Position numbers and translations under genes: made by a program
Notes under the pieces: model-generated
What the model was told of the DNA's origin: nothing
Databases searched by the model: none
Seen by the model: the letters and a program-made list of their open reading frames with translations, nothing else
Origin: Clostridia bacterium
GTDB taxonomy: Bacteria; Bacillota; Clostridia; Oscillospirales; Acutalibacteraceae
Length of the DNA: 53,807 nt
Direction: 5' to 3'
Assembly: GCA_017441385.1 (NCBI GenBank)
Contig: JAFRXY010000053.1
Location: 1-53,807 of the forward strand
Shown here: positions 1-8,605 of the stretch, piece by piece
Layout of the letters: each line of letters opens with the position of its first letter
How positions within the stretch are numbered: the first letter of the stretch is position 1

Positions 1-92
1 GAGTTTAAAACTATTTCATCAAACTGCTCTGTTGAAAAAAGAAAAGATAGTACTAGGTTGCAGATGTGTTCTCTTTCTTTAGGTTAGTGCAT

Positions 93-194
93 ATGGGGCT
101 CTGCCCTCACCCTCCCGCAAGGGCGCTGCCCTTGACCCGCCAGGGAACCAGTCCCCTGGACCCCGCGCTCGCGTTCGCTCGCTAGTTATGGCGC
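93..194. repeat. GC-rich palindromic intergenic repeat downstream of smc
   Basis: This non-coding stretch contains back-to-back perfect palindromes: GGGC/GCCC around 96-106, CAAGGGC-GCT-GCCCTTG at 118-134, and CCAGGG/CCCTGG at 140-159. A GC-rich tail with GTTCGCTCGCTA at 173-184 follows. The whole could fold into several hairpins just beyond the smc stop and may serve as a 3' end, although no clean T-tract follows on the minus strand. Repeats of this style are common between genes in Clostridia. The rest of 1-215 shows no gene. Confidence 0.5.
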
Positions 195-215
195 TGCGTT
201 TGCTTTTTTCTTCTA

Positions 216-3200
216 TTAATTGACTCCCAGCTTGTCGCTGATTTCGTCAATCTTCAGTTCCAGCAGCTTGGAAACGCCGTCCTGCTGCATCGTCACGCCG
301 TAAATCATGTTGGCGACCTCCATCGTGCCGCGTCGGTGGGTAATAATGATGTACTGCGTGGAATCGCTCATTCTCCGGCAGTATTCCGCGATGTTATCGA
401 CATTCCGCTCGTCCAGCGCCGAGTCGATCTCGTCCAAAATACAGAAGGGCGAAGGATTCACCTTCATGATGGCAAAATAAATGGCAACCGCGATGACCGT
501 CTTTTCGCCGCCGCTGAAAAGGTCAATGTTCTTGATGGTCTTTCCGGGCGGCTGAGCGTGAATCTCAATGCCGCAATTCAGCACGTCGTTCCGGTCGGTC
601 AGTTCCAGATAGCCGCTGCCGCCCCCGAACAGCTCGGTGAAAATCACCTTGAAGTGCCGGTTGATCTCGTCGAATTTCAGGACGAAAAGCTCCTTCATCT
701 GCTGGGTCAGGGTTTCAATCAGCTTGTTGAGTTCCGCTTTGGATTTCTGCACGTCGGTGATCTGGGTCTTGTACATGGTGTATTTCTCGAATACTTCCTT
801 GTATTCCTCGATTGCCCCTAAATTGACCGGCTCCAATCGCTTCATCTGTCCGCGCAGTTCCTTGACCTTCTTCTCGGAATCCCGCAGATTCTCCGCCGGC
901 TCGAATTGCTCCTGCGCTTCCCGGCGGGTGAGATTGTATTCTTCAAACAGCTTCTGAATGATGAGGTCGTATTCTTTCTGGGCGGCCGCGCGGCGTTCTT
1001 CCAATCGTGTGAGTTCGCCGGTGATCTTCTCCCTGTCGGCGGACTTCTCTTTGGAAAGGGTGCGGAGGTCGTGAATCTCCTTCTCCGCCTGTTCCCGCTG
1101 CATGGCAAGCTCTGCCATACCATCCTTGGAAGCGGCTGCTTCGGCGCGGTTGCTTTCGGCGGTCTCCCGCATCTGCTTGGCGGTCGCGGTGGTTTCGGCA
1201 TTGAGGGCTTCTAACTCGGCAATCTCGCCCTTCATGCCTTCCACCCGCTGCGCCTGCTGCTCTCTTCGGCTTTCCGCCTCGCGGATGGAATTCTCCGCCG
1301 CTTCCACGTCCTTGGAAAGCGACATGACCGTCATGCCGGTGTCGCTGAGCTTCGCGGAAATTTCCTCCCGCTTGCGGGCGGTTTCGGCGCGGATGTTGCC
1401 CACGCCGGCAATCTCCTGCTCGATGGCGGCGAGCTGTTCGCCCAGATCAAAAACGGTCTTCTGCGCCGACTGGATCTTTTGGGCGAGGGCGTCGGTGCGC
1501 TCTCCCGCGCTGCCGCGTTCGTCCGAAAGGCGTTCCACTTCAAGAGTCAGGGCTTCAATGTTCGCCGACACGTTCTTGAGGTCGGTTTCAAAGCGCACCT
1601 TGTCGTTGCCGACAATCGTGCGCTTTTCGTTATTCTCCCGCATCTGCGCCTTGACGTCGGCCGCCTGCTGCTCCAGCTCGGTGAATTTCTTTTTCAGTCT
1701 GCGGCTGCTTTCCATGCAGTCGGCGGCTTTCTTCCGGAGGGCTTCGATATCCCCCTTGCGGGCCAGAAGACCGGCGTTCTTGGCAAGCGAACCGCCGGTG
1801 AGGGAACCGCCCGCGTTGATGACCTGCCCGTCAAGGGTGACAATGCGGAAACGGTAGCCGTATCGCCGCGCCATATTCACCGCGTTGTCGATATTGTCCA
1901 CAATGCAGATTTTGCCCAGCGCGTTGGAAATGATGTTGGTATATTTTTTGTCGTATGTCACCAGTCCGGAAGCGATGCCGATATAGCCTTCGCAGCCTTC
2001 CAGACCGCTCTCGGTGAATTTCGCCGGTTTGATGGTGGTCAGCGGAAGGAAGGTGGCGCGTCCCGCCTTGCTCTGTTTGAGCTGGGCAATGGCGCGTTTC
2101 GCGTCGTCCTCGTTGTCCACGACGATATTCTGCATGTTGCCGCCGAGGGCGATTTCAATGGCGGTGGCGTACTCGTTCGGCACGTCGATCAGGCGGGACA
2201 CCGGCCCGTGAATGCCCTGCAAGGTGCCGTTTTCCGCCATTTTCATGACCGAACGGACGCTGCCGGCGTAGCCTTCCATGCTCTTTTCCAGATCTTCCAG
2301 AATGCGCGCCTTGCGCTCGTGCCCCTTCGCGTCCAGTTCCTCGTTCTCGCTGTCCCGCCTGACCTGCGCTCCCTGCTGACGGAGCAATTGCAGCTTTTCG
2401 CCCAGTTTGGCGTTGTCCCTGTCCAGCTCCGCGACGCGTTCCTCCGCGCCCTGAATGGCTTCTTTGGTGAGCGTTTCGCTCTCGGTCAGTTTCTCAATGT
2501 CGCTCTGACGGCGTTCGATCTCGCTGTCGACATTCTCCATGCGGGCGGAAATTTCATTCATCTGGGACTGCGCGGATGCCATTTCCACCTGCGCCGATGA
2601 AATGCCGCCCGTGATTTCTGTGCGTCGGGTCATCAGCCCGCTGATCTTCTCGTTGAATTCGCTGTCGTCGGTGCGAAGCCCTTCGAGCTGCTCCCGGAGC
2701 TGCGCGGCAAGGGTTTCTTTTTCCGCGAGAATTTGCTGCTTGGCGGCAATCTCCTGCCGCTTCTGCTCCATTTCGCGGGAGATGAGGTCGCCGCTGCGTC
2801 CGTATTCCTCGATATCGGCTTTCAGGCGTTCGATCTGCTGGGTACGGTGGGCAATGTCGTTCTCCAGAACGGCCGCCTCGCCGTCGATTCTCGCGGCGGC
2901 TTCTTCCAGCTCGGCGGAACGGCGCATCATCCCGTCGCGCCTGGCGGCAAGCTCGTTGCTGTACTGGAATTTGGCTTCTATTTCCGCTTCGGTCTTTTCG
3001 ATTTCCTTGTCGATCTGCTCCTGCTGGGAACGGGCAAGAGTCTCCTTGTAGTCCCAGTCGCGGAGCTGTGCGCCGGATTTGTCGAGGGTGGCGAGCCACA
3101 GGCCGATTTCAATTTGCTTCTTCTGCTCCATCAGCTCCATGTACTTCTTCGCCTTTTCGGATTCCTTCCGAAGCGGCTCCACGCGGCCTTCCAGCTCCGA

Positions 3201-3785
3201 CATGATCGCGTCGAGGTGCACCAGATTGTCCTCGGCGCGGGCGAGATTGCGTTCCGCTTCCTGCTTGCGGTAACGGTACTTGGAAATGCCGGCGGCTTCC
3301 TCAAAGATATTGCGGCGTTCCTCCGAACGGACGTTGACCACGTCGGCGACCTTGCCCTGACCGATGATGGAATAGCCGTCGCGGCCCATGCCGGTGTCCA
3401 TGAAAAGCTCGTTGATATCCTTCAGACGGACCGCCTTGCCGTTGATCCTGTATTCGCTGTCGCCGGAACGGTAATACCGGCGGGTGACGGCGACCTCGTC
3501 GCTGTCGAAGTCAAGGGCACGGTCGGTGTTGTCGATGGTCAGCACCACCTCCGCGAAGCCCAGCGCCTTGCGCTGGGCCGTGCCGCCGAAGATGACGTCC
3601 TCCATGGATTTGATGCGGAGAATTCTGGTCGCCTGTTCGCCGAGAACCCAGCGCACAGCGTCGCTGATATTGCTCTTGCCGCTGCCGTTGGGGCCGACCG
3701 CCGCCGTGATTCCCGGAACAAAGCTCATTTTCACCTTATCCGGGAAGGATTTAAAACCCATGATGTCAAGCGATTTTAAATGCAT
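216..3785 (-). CDS. smc: Chromosome segregation protein SMC
   Basis: The 1189-residue product is the ATPase of the bacterial condensin, which with ScpA and ScpB compacts and segregates origins. The N-terminal head has the Walker A motif GPNGSGKS at residues 31-38. Two long Glu/Lys/Arg-rich coiled-coil arms flank a hinge at about 520-675 that includes the glycine-rich GGSLTGG. The C-terminal head has the signature FSGGEK near 1090 and Walker B ILDEID near 1116. The length is normal for the family. AAGGAG lies 7 bases before the ATG. It is the last gene of a long minus-strand run; the usual neighbour rnc is two genes upstream of kptA, and ftsY is far away at 24484. scpA and scpB are not in the window. 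Confidence 0.98.
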   Translation of the reverse strand: MHLKSLDIMGFKSFPDKVKMSFVPGITAAVGPNGSGKSNISDAVRWVLGEQATRILRIKSMEDVIFGGTAQRKALGFAEVVLTIDNTDRALDFDSDEVAVTRRYYRSGDSEYRINGKAVRLKDINELFMDTGMGRDGYSIIGQGKVADVVNVRSEERRNIFEEAAGISKYRYRKQEAERNLARAEDNLVHLDAIMSELEGRVEPLRKESEKAKKYMELMEQKKQIEIGLWLATLDKSGAQLRDWDYKETLARSQQEQIDKEIEKTEAEIEAKFQYSNELAARRDGMMRRSAELEEAAARIDGEAAVLENDIAHRTQQIERLKADIEEYGRSGDLISREMEQKRQEIAAKQQILAEKETLAAQLREQLEGLRTDDSEFNEKISGLMTRRTEITGGISSAQVEMASAQSQMNEISARMENVDSEIERRQSDIEKLTESETLTKEAIQGAEERVAELDRDNAKLGEKLQLLRQQGAQVRRDSENEELDAKGHERKARILEDLEKSMEGYAGSVRSVMKMAENGTLQGIHGPVSRLIDVPNEYATAIEIALGGNMQNIVVDNEDDAKRAIAQLKQSKAGRATFLPLTTIKPAKFTESGLEGCEGYIGIASGLVTYDKKYTNIISNALGKICIVDNIDNAVNMARRYGYRFRIVTLDGQVINAGGSLTGGSLAKNAGLLARKGDIEALRKKAADCMESSRRLKKKFTELEQQAADVKAQMRENNEKRTIVGNDKVRFETDLKNVSANIEALTLEVERLSDERGSAGERTDALAQKIQSAQKTVFDLGEQLAAIEQEIAGVGNIRAETARKREEISAKLSDTGMTVMSLSKDVEAAENSIREAESRREQQAQRVEGMKGEIAELEALNAETTATAKQMRETAESNRAEAAASKDGMAELAMQREQAEKEIHDLRTLSKEKSADREKITGELTRLEERRAAAQKEYDLIIQKLFEEYNLTRREAQEQFEPAENLRDSEKKVKELRGQMKRLEPVNLGAIEEYKEVFEKYTMYKTQITDVQKSKAELNKLIETLTQQMKELFVLKFDEINRHFKVIFTELFGGGSGYLELTDRNDVLNCGIEIHAQPPGKTIKNIDLFSGGEKTVIAVAIYFAIMKVNPSPFCILDEIDSALDERNVDNIAEYCRRMSDSTQYIIITHRRGTMEVANMIYGVTMQQDGVSKLLELKIDEISDKLGVN

Positions 3786-3796
3786 TGTTTCGCTCC

Positions 3797-4306
3797 TTAC
3801 AGCTTTATTTCCATAAATCTGCGGTAAGTTCTGAATCCCATATCTTCATAGAAGCGCAGCGCGACCCGGTTGAATTCCCACACGTCCAGCTCGACGGTGT
3901 CGACGCCCTTTTCCGCGGCGTATTGCTTGATGAATTCCATCAGCGCCCTGCCGGTTCCCTGCCGCCGGTGTGCTTTGTCCACGCCGAATTCGGTCACTCT
4001 GAGGTATTTGCGTGCCTTGTTGTAGGGGGAACGGGGCTTTTGGATGATTTCAATCGAGGCAAACCCGCAGATAACGCCGCCCCTTTTGGCGACGACCACC
4101 TTGGAATGTTCGGCTCCGAAAAAATCATAGATATGCTGTGCCAGTTTTTTTCCGAATTTTTGGCGGAAGATGTCGGGTCTGCCGTTCGCGTGAAGCTTAT
4201 GCACCTGCTTGCGAAGGGCGTTGACTTCCTCCAGCTCGCTCTTTTTGGCGAAGCGGATTTTCATTGGCTTTTTGATGGGTTTTATTTTGCTCATGAGTCT
4301 GTTCAT
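3797..4306 (-). CDS. GNAT family N-acetyltransferase
   Basis: A 169-residue single-domain Gcn5-related acetyltransferase. The acetyl-CoA binding motif A is visible as RRQGTGRAL after the beta-4 strand (VTEFGVDKAHR), and the C-terminal part carries the typical N..A..FYEDMGF segment. The substrate cannot be told. The ATG overlaps the kptA stop as ATGA, implying translational coupling, and smc starts 11 bases downstream. AAGGAG sits only 1 base before this ATG, so the second ATG at 4294 is an alternative start. Confidence 0.88.
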   Translation of the reverse strand: MNRLMSKIKPIKKPMKIRFAKKSELEEVNALRKQVHKLHANGRPDIFRQKFGKKLAQHIYDFFGAEHSKVVVAKRGGVICGFASIEIIQKPRSPYNKARKYLRVTEFGVDKAHRRQGTGRALMEFIKQYAAEKGVDTVELDVWEFNRVALRFYEDMGFRTYRRFMEIKL

Positions 4307-4896
4307 TCTCCTTGATGAAAAATTTCAATATACTGCGGCGGCACTTCCCCGATCTGCCACACGCCGTTGTCCGAAATCATAAAGTCATAGCCGTCCGCCG
4401 CCATCTGCGCGGCATGGATTCTCAGCACGACCGGCTGATCGGGCTTGCTGTGGCGGTACCCCACCTTCACTGCCGTTTCGTAATCGGGTGAAAGATGGAC
4501 AAACTGGCGGCTGCGGGGGAGCAGGCCTTTGTCCATGATGCTGTTCATGAACTTCCACGCGGTGCCGTGATAGAGAAATTCCGGCGGCTGCCGGTGCTCC
4601 ATCTCGATCACCACGTCGATGGAATGTCCCTGATTGGCGCGGATTCTGGTGCCATCAGGATTGAAGCTGTACCGCCCCTTGTTATCCGTCGCGACAATTA
4701 TCTCCAGAAGCGGGCGGTCTATGTGAAATTTGCCCTTGGCGTTAATGCCTTGTATCAGTTCATTTACATCCGCCCAGCCGCCGTTTTTTTCTATTTTAAT
4801 GCCGATGATCTCCGGACGGTGCCGGAGAATCAGGCTGATGAATCGGCTCAATCTTACATGTTCTTGTGTTGTGTCTTTCTGTTCCGTCAATGTCAT
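4303..4896 (-). CDS. kptA: RNA 2'-phosphotransferase, KptA/Tpt1 family
   Basis: Homologue of yeast Tpt1, which removes the splice-junction 2'-phosphate from tRNA using NAD+. Bacteria lack that splicing pathway, so the physiological role is uncertain. The 197-residue protein shows the family N-terminus LSRFISLILRHRPE (residues 17-30), the winged-helix lobe, then the NAD-binding lobe with LYHGT near 110 and FVHLSPDYETAVKVGYRH near 135. It overlaps the 3' end of the radical SAM gene by 101 bases in another frame and ends in an ATGA overlap with the GNAT gene. GGGGG lies 3 bases before this ATG; TTG at 4890 has a more normal spacing of 9. Confidence 0.93.
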   Translation of the reverse strand: MTLTEQKDTTQEHVRLSRFISLILRHRPEIIGIKIEKNGGWADVNELIQGINAKGKFHIDRPLLEIIVATDNKGRYSFNPDGTRIRANQGHSIDVVIEMEHRQPPEFLYHGTAWKFMNSIMDKGLLPRSRQFVHLSPDYETAVKVGYRHSKPDQPVVLRIHAAQMAADGYDFMISDNGVWQIGEVPPQYIEIFHQGE

Positions 4897-5875
4897 CTTC
4901 CCCCTTTATGATGACCTTCCAACCTTCTTGCGCGAGACGGGCAATATTGCGCTTTTTCTGTCCGGTGGCTTTGGAAAGATCCGATTTCGGAACGTAGACG
5001 GTAAAATCCCCTCCGTCCGGGTACTGCTCCCGAAGCGTTTCTTTGATCAGATTGTAATACAAAATACCCTCGCACAGCTCCCGGAAGGCGGGGTGATAGG
5101 CGCCGCCGACCATGCTGCCTTCCACGCCGTCGGAGGCGTGAAGTCCCAGCTTGATGACCTTGATACGCTTCTGCTCAAAGAACCGGAGCAACTGGGCGCA
5201 GAGCTTCGCCGCGTCCTCGTACCCCTGCGGATAATACTCCCCGGAACGCATTTTTTCGGCAAGCTCCGTGCCTTCCAGCACCACCGTCGGATAAATTCTG
5301 ACAGTATCGGGACGCAGCGCGGCGATCTGGCGGGCGGTGTATCTCGCGCCGACATTGTCGTCGCCGTAGAGTCCCGTCATCATCTGCAAACCGAGAGAAA
5401 AGCCGTATTCTTTGATTAACCGGGAAGCGTCGATCACGTCCTGCGCCGTGTGCCCGCGGCGGTTCATTTCCAGCACTTCATCCCGCATGGACTGCGCTCC
5501 CAGTTCAATGGAAGTCACGCCGTACTGTTTCAGTATGGTCAATATTTCGCCGTCAATCGCGTCGGGACGGGTGGAAATCCGGATGCCGGCCACCTTGCCG
5601 CTGACAATAAATTGATTGGCCGCTTCGAGCAATTGTATCATGTAGCGCCGGTCGATGGCGGTAAAGCTGCCGCCGAAGAAGGCGATTTCCGCGTTTGCGC
5701 CGTCAAAATCCGGGGAAGACAAGGCGATATTGACCGCCTTCCGCACGTCCTTGGCGGTGGGCTGGGCTGCCGTGCCGGAGATGGTGCGCTGGTTGCAGAA
5801 GGCGCACCGGTGGGGGCAGCCGTTGTGCGGAATGAAGATGGATATGTTGGAATGTCTGCCTGCTTTCTGCGCCAT
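4796..5875 (-). CDS. Radical SAM protein, Elp3-like family
   Basis: A 359-residue radical SAM enzyme whose 4Fe-4S ligands are Cys20, Cys24 and Cys27 in HNGCPHRCAFCNQ. FFGGSF and ISTRPDAI are typical of the Elp3-like oxygen-independent family, which is often found between rnc and smc in Clostridia. The substrate is not assignable. The gene starts 1 base after the rnc stop, so the two are coupled. The last ~30 residues (Arg/His/Pro-rich) are encoded inside kptA and do not look like the rest of the protein. One extra G in the GGGGG tract at 4900-4904 would end the frame at TGA overlapping the kptA ATG. The tail may therefore come from a one-base deletion or a sequence error. Confidence 0.9.
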   Translation of the reverse strand: MAQKAGRHSNISIFIPHNGCPHRCAFCNQRTISGTAAQPTAKDVRKAVNIALSSPDFDGANAEIAFFGGSFTAIDRRYMIQLLEAANQFIVSGKVAGIRISTRPDAIDGEILTILKQYGVTSIELGAQSMRDEVLEMNRRGHTAQDVIDASRLIKEYGFSLGLQMMTGLYGDDNVGARYTARQIAALRPDTVRIYPTVVLEGTELAEKMRSGEYYPQGYEDAAKLCAQLLRFFEQKRIKVIKLGLHASDGVEGSMVGGAYHPAFRELCEGILYYNLIKETLREQYPDGGDFTVYVPKSDLSKATGQKKRNIARLAQEGWKVIIKGEDDIDGTERHNTRTCKIEPIHQPDSPAPSGDHRH

Positions 5876-5876
5876 A

Positions 5877-6572
5877 TCAGTAACCCATCAGTTTGAGCGC
5901 TTCATGGGCGGCATTCTGTTCGGCTTCTTTCTTGCTTCTGCCGCCGCCTTTGCCGATGACGTTGCTGTTGAGATGTACTTCCACCACGAAATGCTTGTTA
6001 TGATCGGGTCCGCTTTCCCCGACAAGGACATAACTCAGACGTTCCTCGGCGTTCTGCTGAATGATCTCCTGCAGCATGGTCTTGTAATCCTTGCTGCGGT
6101 AAAGGTTGGGATGCTCCAGCTCTTCCAGAATAAAGCCCATGACGAATGTCCGCGCCTGTTCCATGCCGCCGTCGAGGAAGATCGCCGCGATCAGCGCTTC
6201 AAAAGCGTCGGCTAAGATGGAAGGGCGTTTGTCGCCGCCGGAATGGCGTTCGCCACGACCGAACATGAGGTAATCGCCGAGCTGAATCTTCTTGGCAAAA
6301 CCGCAGAGGGTCGACTCGCAGACAAGCGAGGAACGCAGCTTGGTCAGGTCACCCTCCTGCTTGCTGCGGAACTTAGCATAAAGGTGCTCCGACACCACTA
6401 TGCTAAGCACCGCATCGCCCAAAAACTCCAGACGCTCGTTGCTCTGCAGATGCTTTCCTTCGTTGGCATAGGACGAATGTGTCAGCGCTGTCAGCAGATA
6501 TTTCTTATTGTTAAAATGATAGCCTATTGTGTCCTCCAGATAGGACGGGTCAAGGCTTGTGTTTTCTGACAT
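5877..6572 (-). CDS. rnc: Ribonuclease III
   Basis: A 231-residue double-strand-specific endoribonuclease involved in rRNA processing and mRNA decay. The RNase III signature NERLEFLGDAVLSIVVSE is at about residues 44-61, with the catalytic Glu and Asp visible. A double-stranded RNA binding domain fills residues ~155-230 and ends with the KKEAEQNAAHEALKLM helix. AAGGAAG lies 9 bases before the ATG. It is followed by the radical SAM gene with a 1-base gap, and the classic partner smc is three genes downstream. Confidence 0.97.
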   Translation of the reverse strand: MSENTSLDPSYLEDTIGYHFNNKKYLLTALTHSSYANEGKHLQSNERLEFLGDAVLSIVVSEHLYAKFRSKQEGDLTKLRSSLVCESTLCGFAKKIQLGDYLMFGRGERHSGGDKRPSILADAFEALIAAIFLDGGMEQARTFVMGFILEELEHPNLYRSKDYKTMLQEIIQQNAEERLSYVLVGESGPDHNKHFVVEVHLNSNVIGKGGGRSKKEAEQNAAHEALKLMGY

Positions 6573-6598
6573 TTATTAATTCTTCCTTTCATAAAGTA

Positions 6599-7465
6599 TT
6601 ATTTCGTGACCCTGCATATAAATTCTTCAACAATGCCAAGCACCTGACTGGTCCAGAATTCCCTGCCGCCGTGGTGCGCTCCAATTACCCGATAAAAAAC
6701 CGCGTCCTTGCCGGATTTCTTCAGCGTGTAGAACAATTCGCAGCTTTGTTCAAACGGGACAAGCTCGTCATTGGTGCCGTGGAAAATGAGTATCGGCGGA
6801 ATATCTCTTTCCCGTGACACATACGTTGTCACGGCGGCGGCACGGGCAAGATCGGGACAATCCAGCACATTCACACCTCCCAGCTCCATGCCTTCCGGAC
6901 TGTCAGGCATATAATGATTCTGAGAGGAAGGCTGATCATTCATCGAGGTGAAATTGACAGGGCCGTAAAGGTCAATCACGCCCCTGACCGATGAATCAAT
7001 TTCACCGTCAGGCTCTTCCAGTTCGTTAATGCCACAGGTAAAAGCCGCCATCATCGCGGTATGTCCCCCGGAGGAGTCCCCCATCACAACGATTTTTTCA
7101 GCGTCAATGCCGTACTCGGCGGCGTGACGCTTCATAAAACAGATTCCCGCCTTTGCGTCAAGCGTCTGGGACGGGAACGCCGCAACCTCGGAGCCGCGAT
7201 ATTGCAGCGCCGCCACGGCAAATCCCATTTGCGCCAGATAGGCAAGCTGCGGCAGGCGTTCCTTGACATTCTGCCAATGGAACGCCGAGCCGGGAATGTA
7301 GACGATTAACGGGCGGTCGGTTCTTCCGTCAATGGGAAGAATGATCTGTAAACAGAGCCTTGCTTCGGGACGCTCACAATAAACCACATCTTCGATATAG
7401 CTTAATTCGTAATTGTCGCAGACCGGCTGCATGGTGATCATGCCTTCAACAGCAGCATTGCTCAT
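6599..7465 (-). CDS. Alpha/beta hydrolase (esterase-like)
   Basis: A 288-residue alpha/beta hydrolase. The nucleophile elbow is GDSSGGH, an oxyanion region lies at YIPGSAFHWQ, and the C-terminal Asp/His region (FHGTNDELVP, then VIGAHHGG) completes a plausible Ser-Asp-His triad. The look is that of the BD-FAE/acetyl-esterase group; it has no signal peptide, so it is likely cytoplasmic. The ATG at 7465 has GGAAGG 7 bases upstream; a start at 7501 would add 12 residues. It sits between plsX and rnc, a place usually held by acpP. Substrate unknown. Confidence 0.88.
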   Translation of the reverse strand: MSNAAVEGMITMQPVCDNYELSYIEDVVYCERPEARLCLQIILPIDGRTDRPLIVYIPGSAFHWQNVKERLPQLAYLAQMGFAVAALQYRGSEVAAFPSQTLDAKAGICFMKRHAAEYGIDAEKIVVMGDSSGGHTAMMAAFTCGINELEEPDGEIDSSVRGVIDLYGPVNFTSMNDQPSSQNHYMPDSPEGMELGGVNVLDCPDLARAAAVTTYVSRERDIPPILIFHGTNDELVPFEQSCELFYTLKKSGKDAVFYRVIGAHHGGREFWTSQVLGIVEEFICRVTK

Positions 7466-7529
7466 GGGAAAGCCTTCCCTCGATACATTCAATACGGACA
7501 TATTCCCGCACCGCCCTTTTAAAATAAAT

Positions 7530-8564
7530 TCAGTCTTCTTTCTTTTCGCCTTCGGTTTCGGCTGAGCCGCTGATGTCCTCGGCTATCTTGCCAATCACAT
7601 CGCTTGACACAAATTCACGCACCAGTTTGACCGCGTTGCAGACGGTAATGGCCTTGCTGCTGCCGTGCGCCTTGAATACCGGCTTTTTCACGCCGAGGAA
7701 GGGGGCGCCGCCGTATTCGTTGTGATCCATGGATTTCTTGATGTCGTTGAGATCTTTCAGCATAACCGCCGCGCCCAGCTTGTTGAAAATATTCTTCTTG
7801 AATACGCTCTTGAATTTGCCGGACAGCATGGAAGCCACGCCTTCGTAGGTTTTGAGGATGATATTGCCGGTGAAGCCGTCCGCCACCAGCACATCCACGC
7901 CGCCGTCGGCTATTTCTCTGGTTTCAAAATTGCCGATGAAGTTGAGGTTCGGCTCGTCTTTCAGAAGCGCGTAGGTTTCCTTGCGAAGCTCGTCGCCCTT
8001 GGTTTCCTCGGTGCCGATGTTGGCAAGACCGACGCGGGGATTCTCCACACCCAGCACGTTCTTCATGTAGACCGAACCCATATGGGCAAACTGCACCAGC
8101 ATTTCGGGGCGGCAGTCGGCATTCGCGCCGCAGTCGATGAGCATGAATTTTCCGTCGGCATTGGGCATGACCGGCGCGAGAGCCGGACGCTTGACGCCCT
8201 TAATGCGCTTGACAATGAGTGTCGCGCCGGTGAGCATGGCGCCGGTGCTGCCTGCGCTGATCATCGCGTCGCCGCCGCCGTCGGCCAGCAGGCGGAGTCC
8301 CACCGCCATCGAGCTGTTTTTCTTGGACTTCATCAGCTCGGTCGGGTGGTCGCTCATTTCGATCACGTCGGGAGCATGCACGATCTCGATGCGTTCGAGC
8401 GAGATTTGTTCGTTTTCCGCGACCTCTTTGATTTTTTCCTCATCGCCGGTCAGAATGATCTCCACATCGTCGAATTTTTCGACCGCCATGGCGCAGCCCT
8501 TGATGATTTCCAGCGGCGCGTTGTCACCGCCGAACGCGTCAACTATGATTTTCATTTTCTTCAC
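7530..8564 (-). CDS. plsX: Phosphate acyltransferase PlsX
   Basis: PlsX converts acyl-ACP to acyl-phosphate, the first step of phosphatidic acid synthesis in most Gram-positives. Near the N-terminus KIIVDAFGGDNAP is the family start, followed by DHPTELMKSKKNSSMAVG, SAGSTGAML, DCGANADC and VADGFTGNI, all typical of PlsX. I place the start at GTG 8564 because AAAGGA lies about 5 bases before it; the in-frame ATG at 8555 is 14 bases away. The product is 344 residues, the normal family length. acpP is not adjacent. Confidence 0.96.
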   Translation of the reverse strand: MKKMKIIVDAFGGDNAPLEIIKGCAMAVEKFDDVEIILTGDEEKIKEVAENEQISLERIEIVHAPDVIEMSDHPTELMKSKKNSSMAVGLRLLADGGGDAMISAGSTGAMLTGATLIVKRIKGVKRPALAPVMPNADGKFMLIDCGANADCRPEMLVQFAHMGSVYMKNVLGVENPRVGLANIGTEETKGDELRKETYALLKDEPNLNFIGNFETREIADGGVDVLVADGFTGNIILKTYEGVASMLSGKFKSVFKKNIFNKLGAAVMLKDLNDIKKSMDHNEYGGAPFLGVKKPVFKAHGSSKAITVCNAVKLVREFVSSDVIGKIAEDISGSAETEGEKKED

Positions 8565-8605
8565 CGTAATCCTTTCACCGTTTTTTTCATTTGTAATAAA
8601 AGAAA

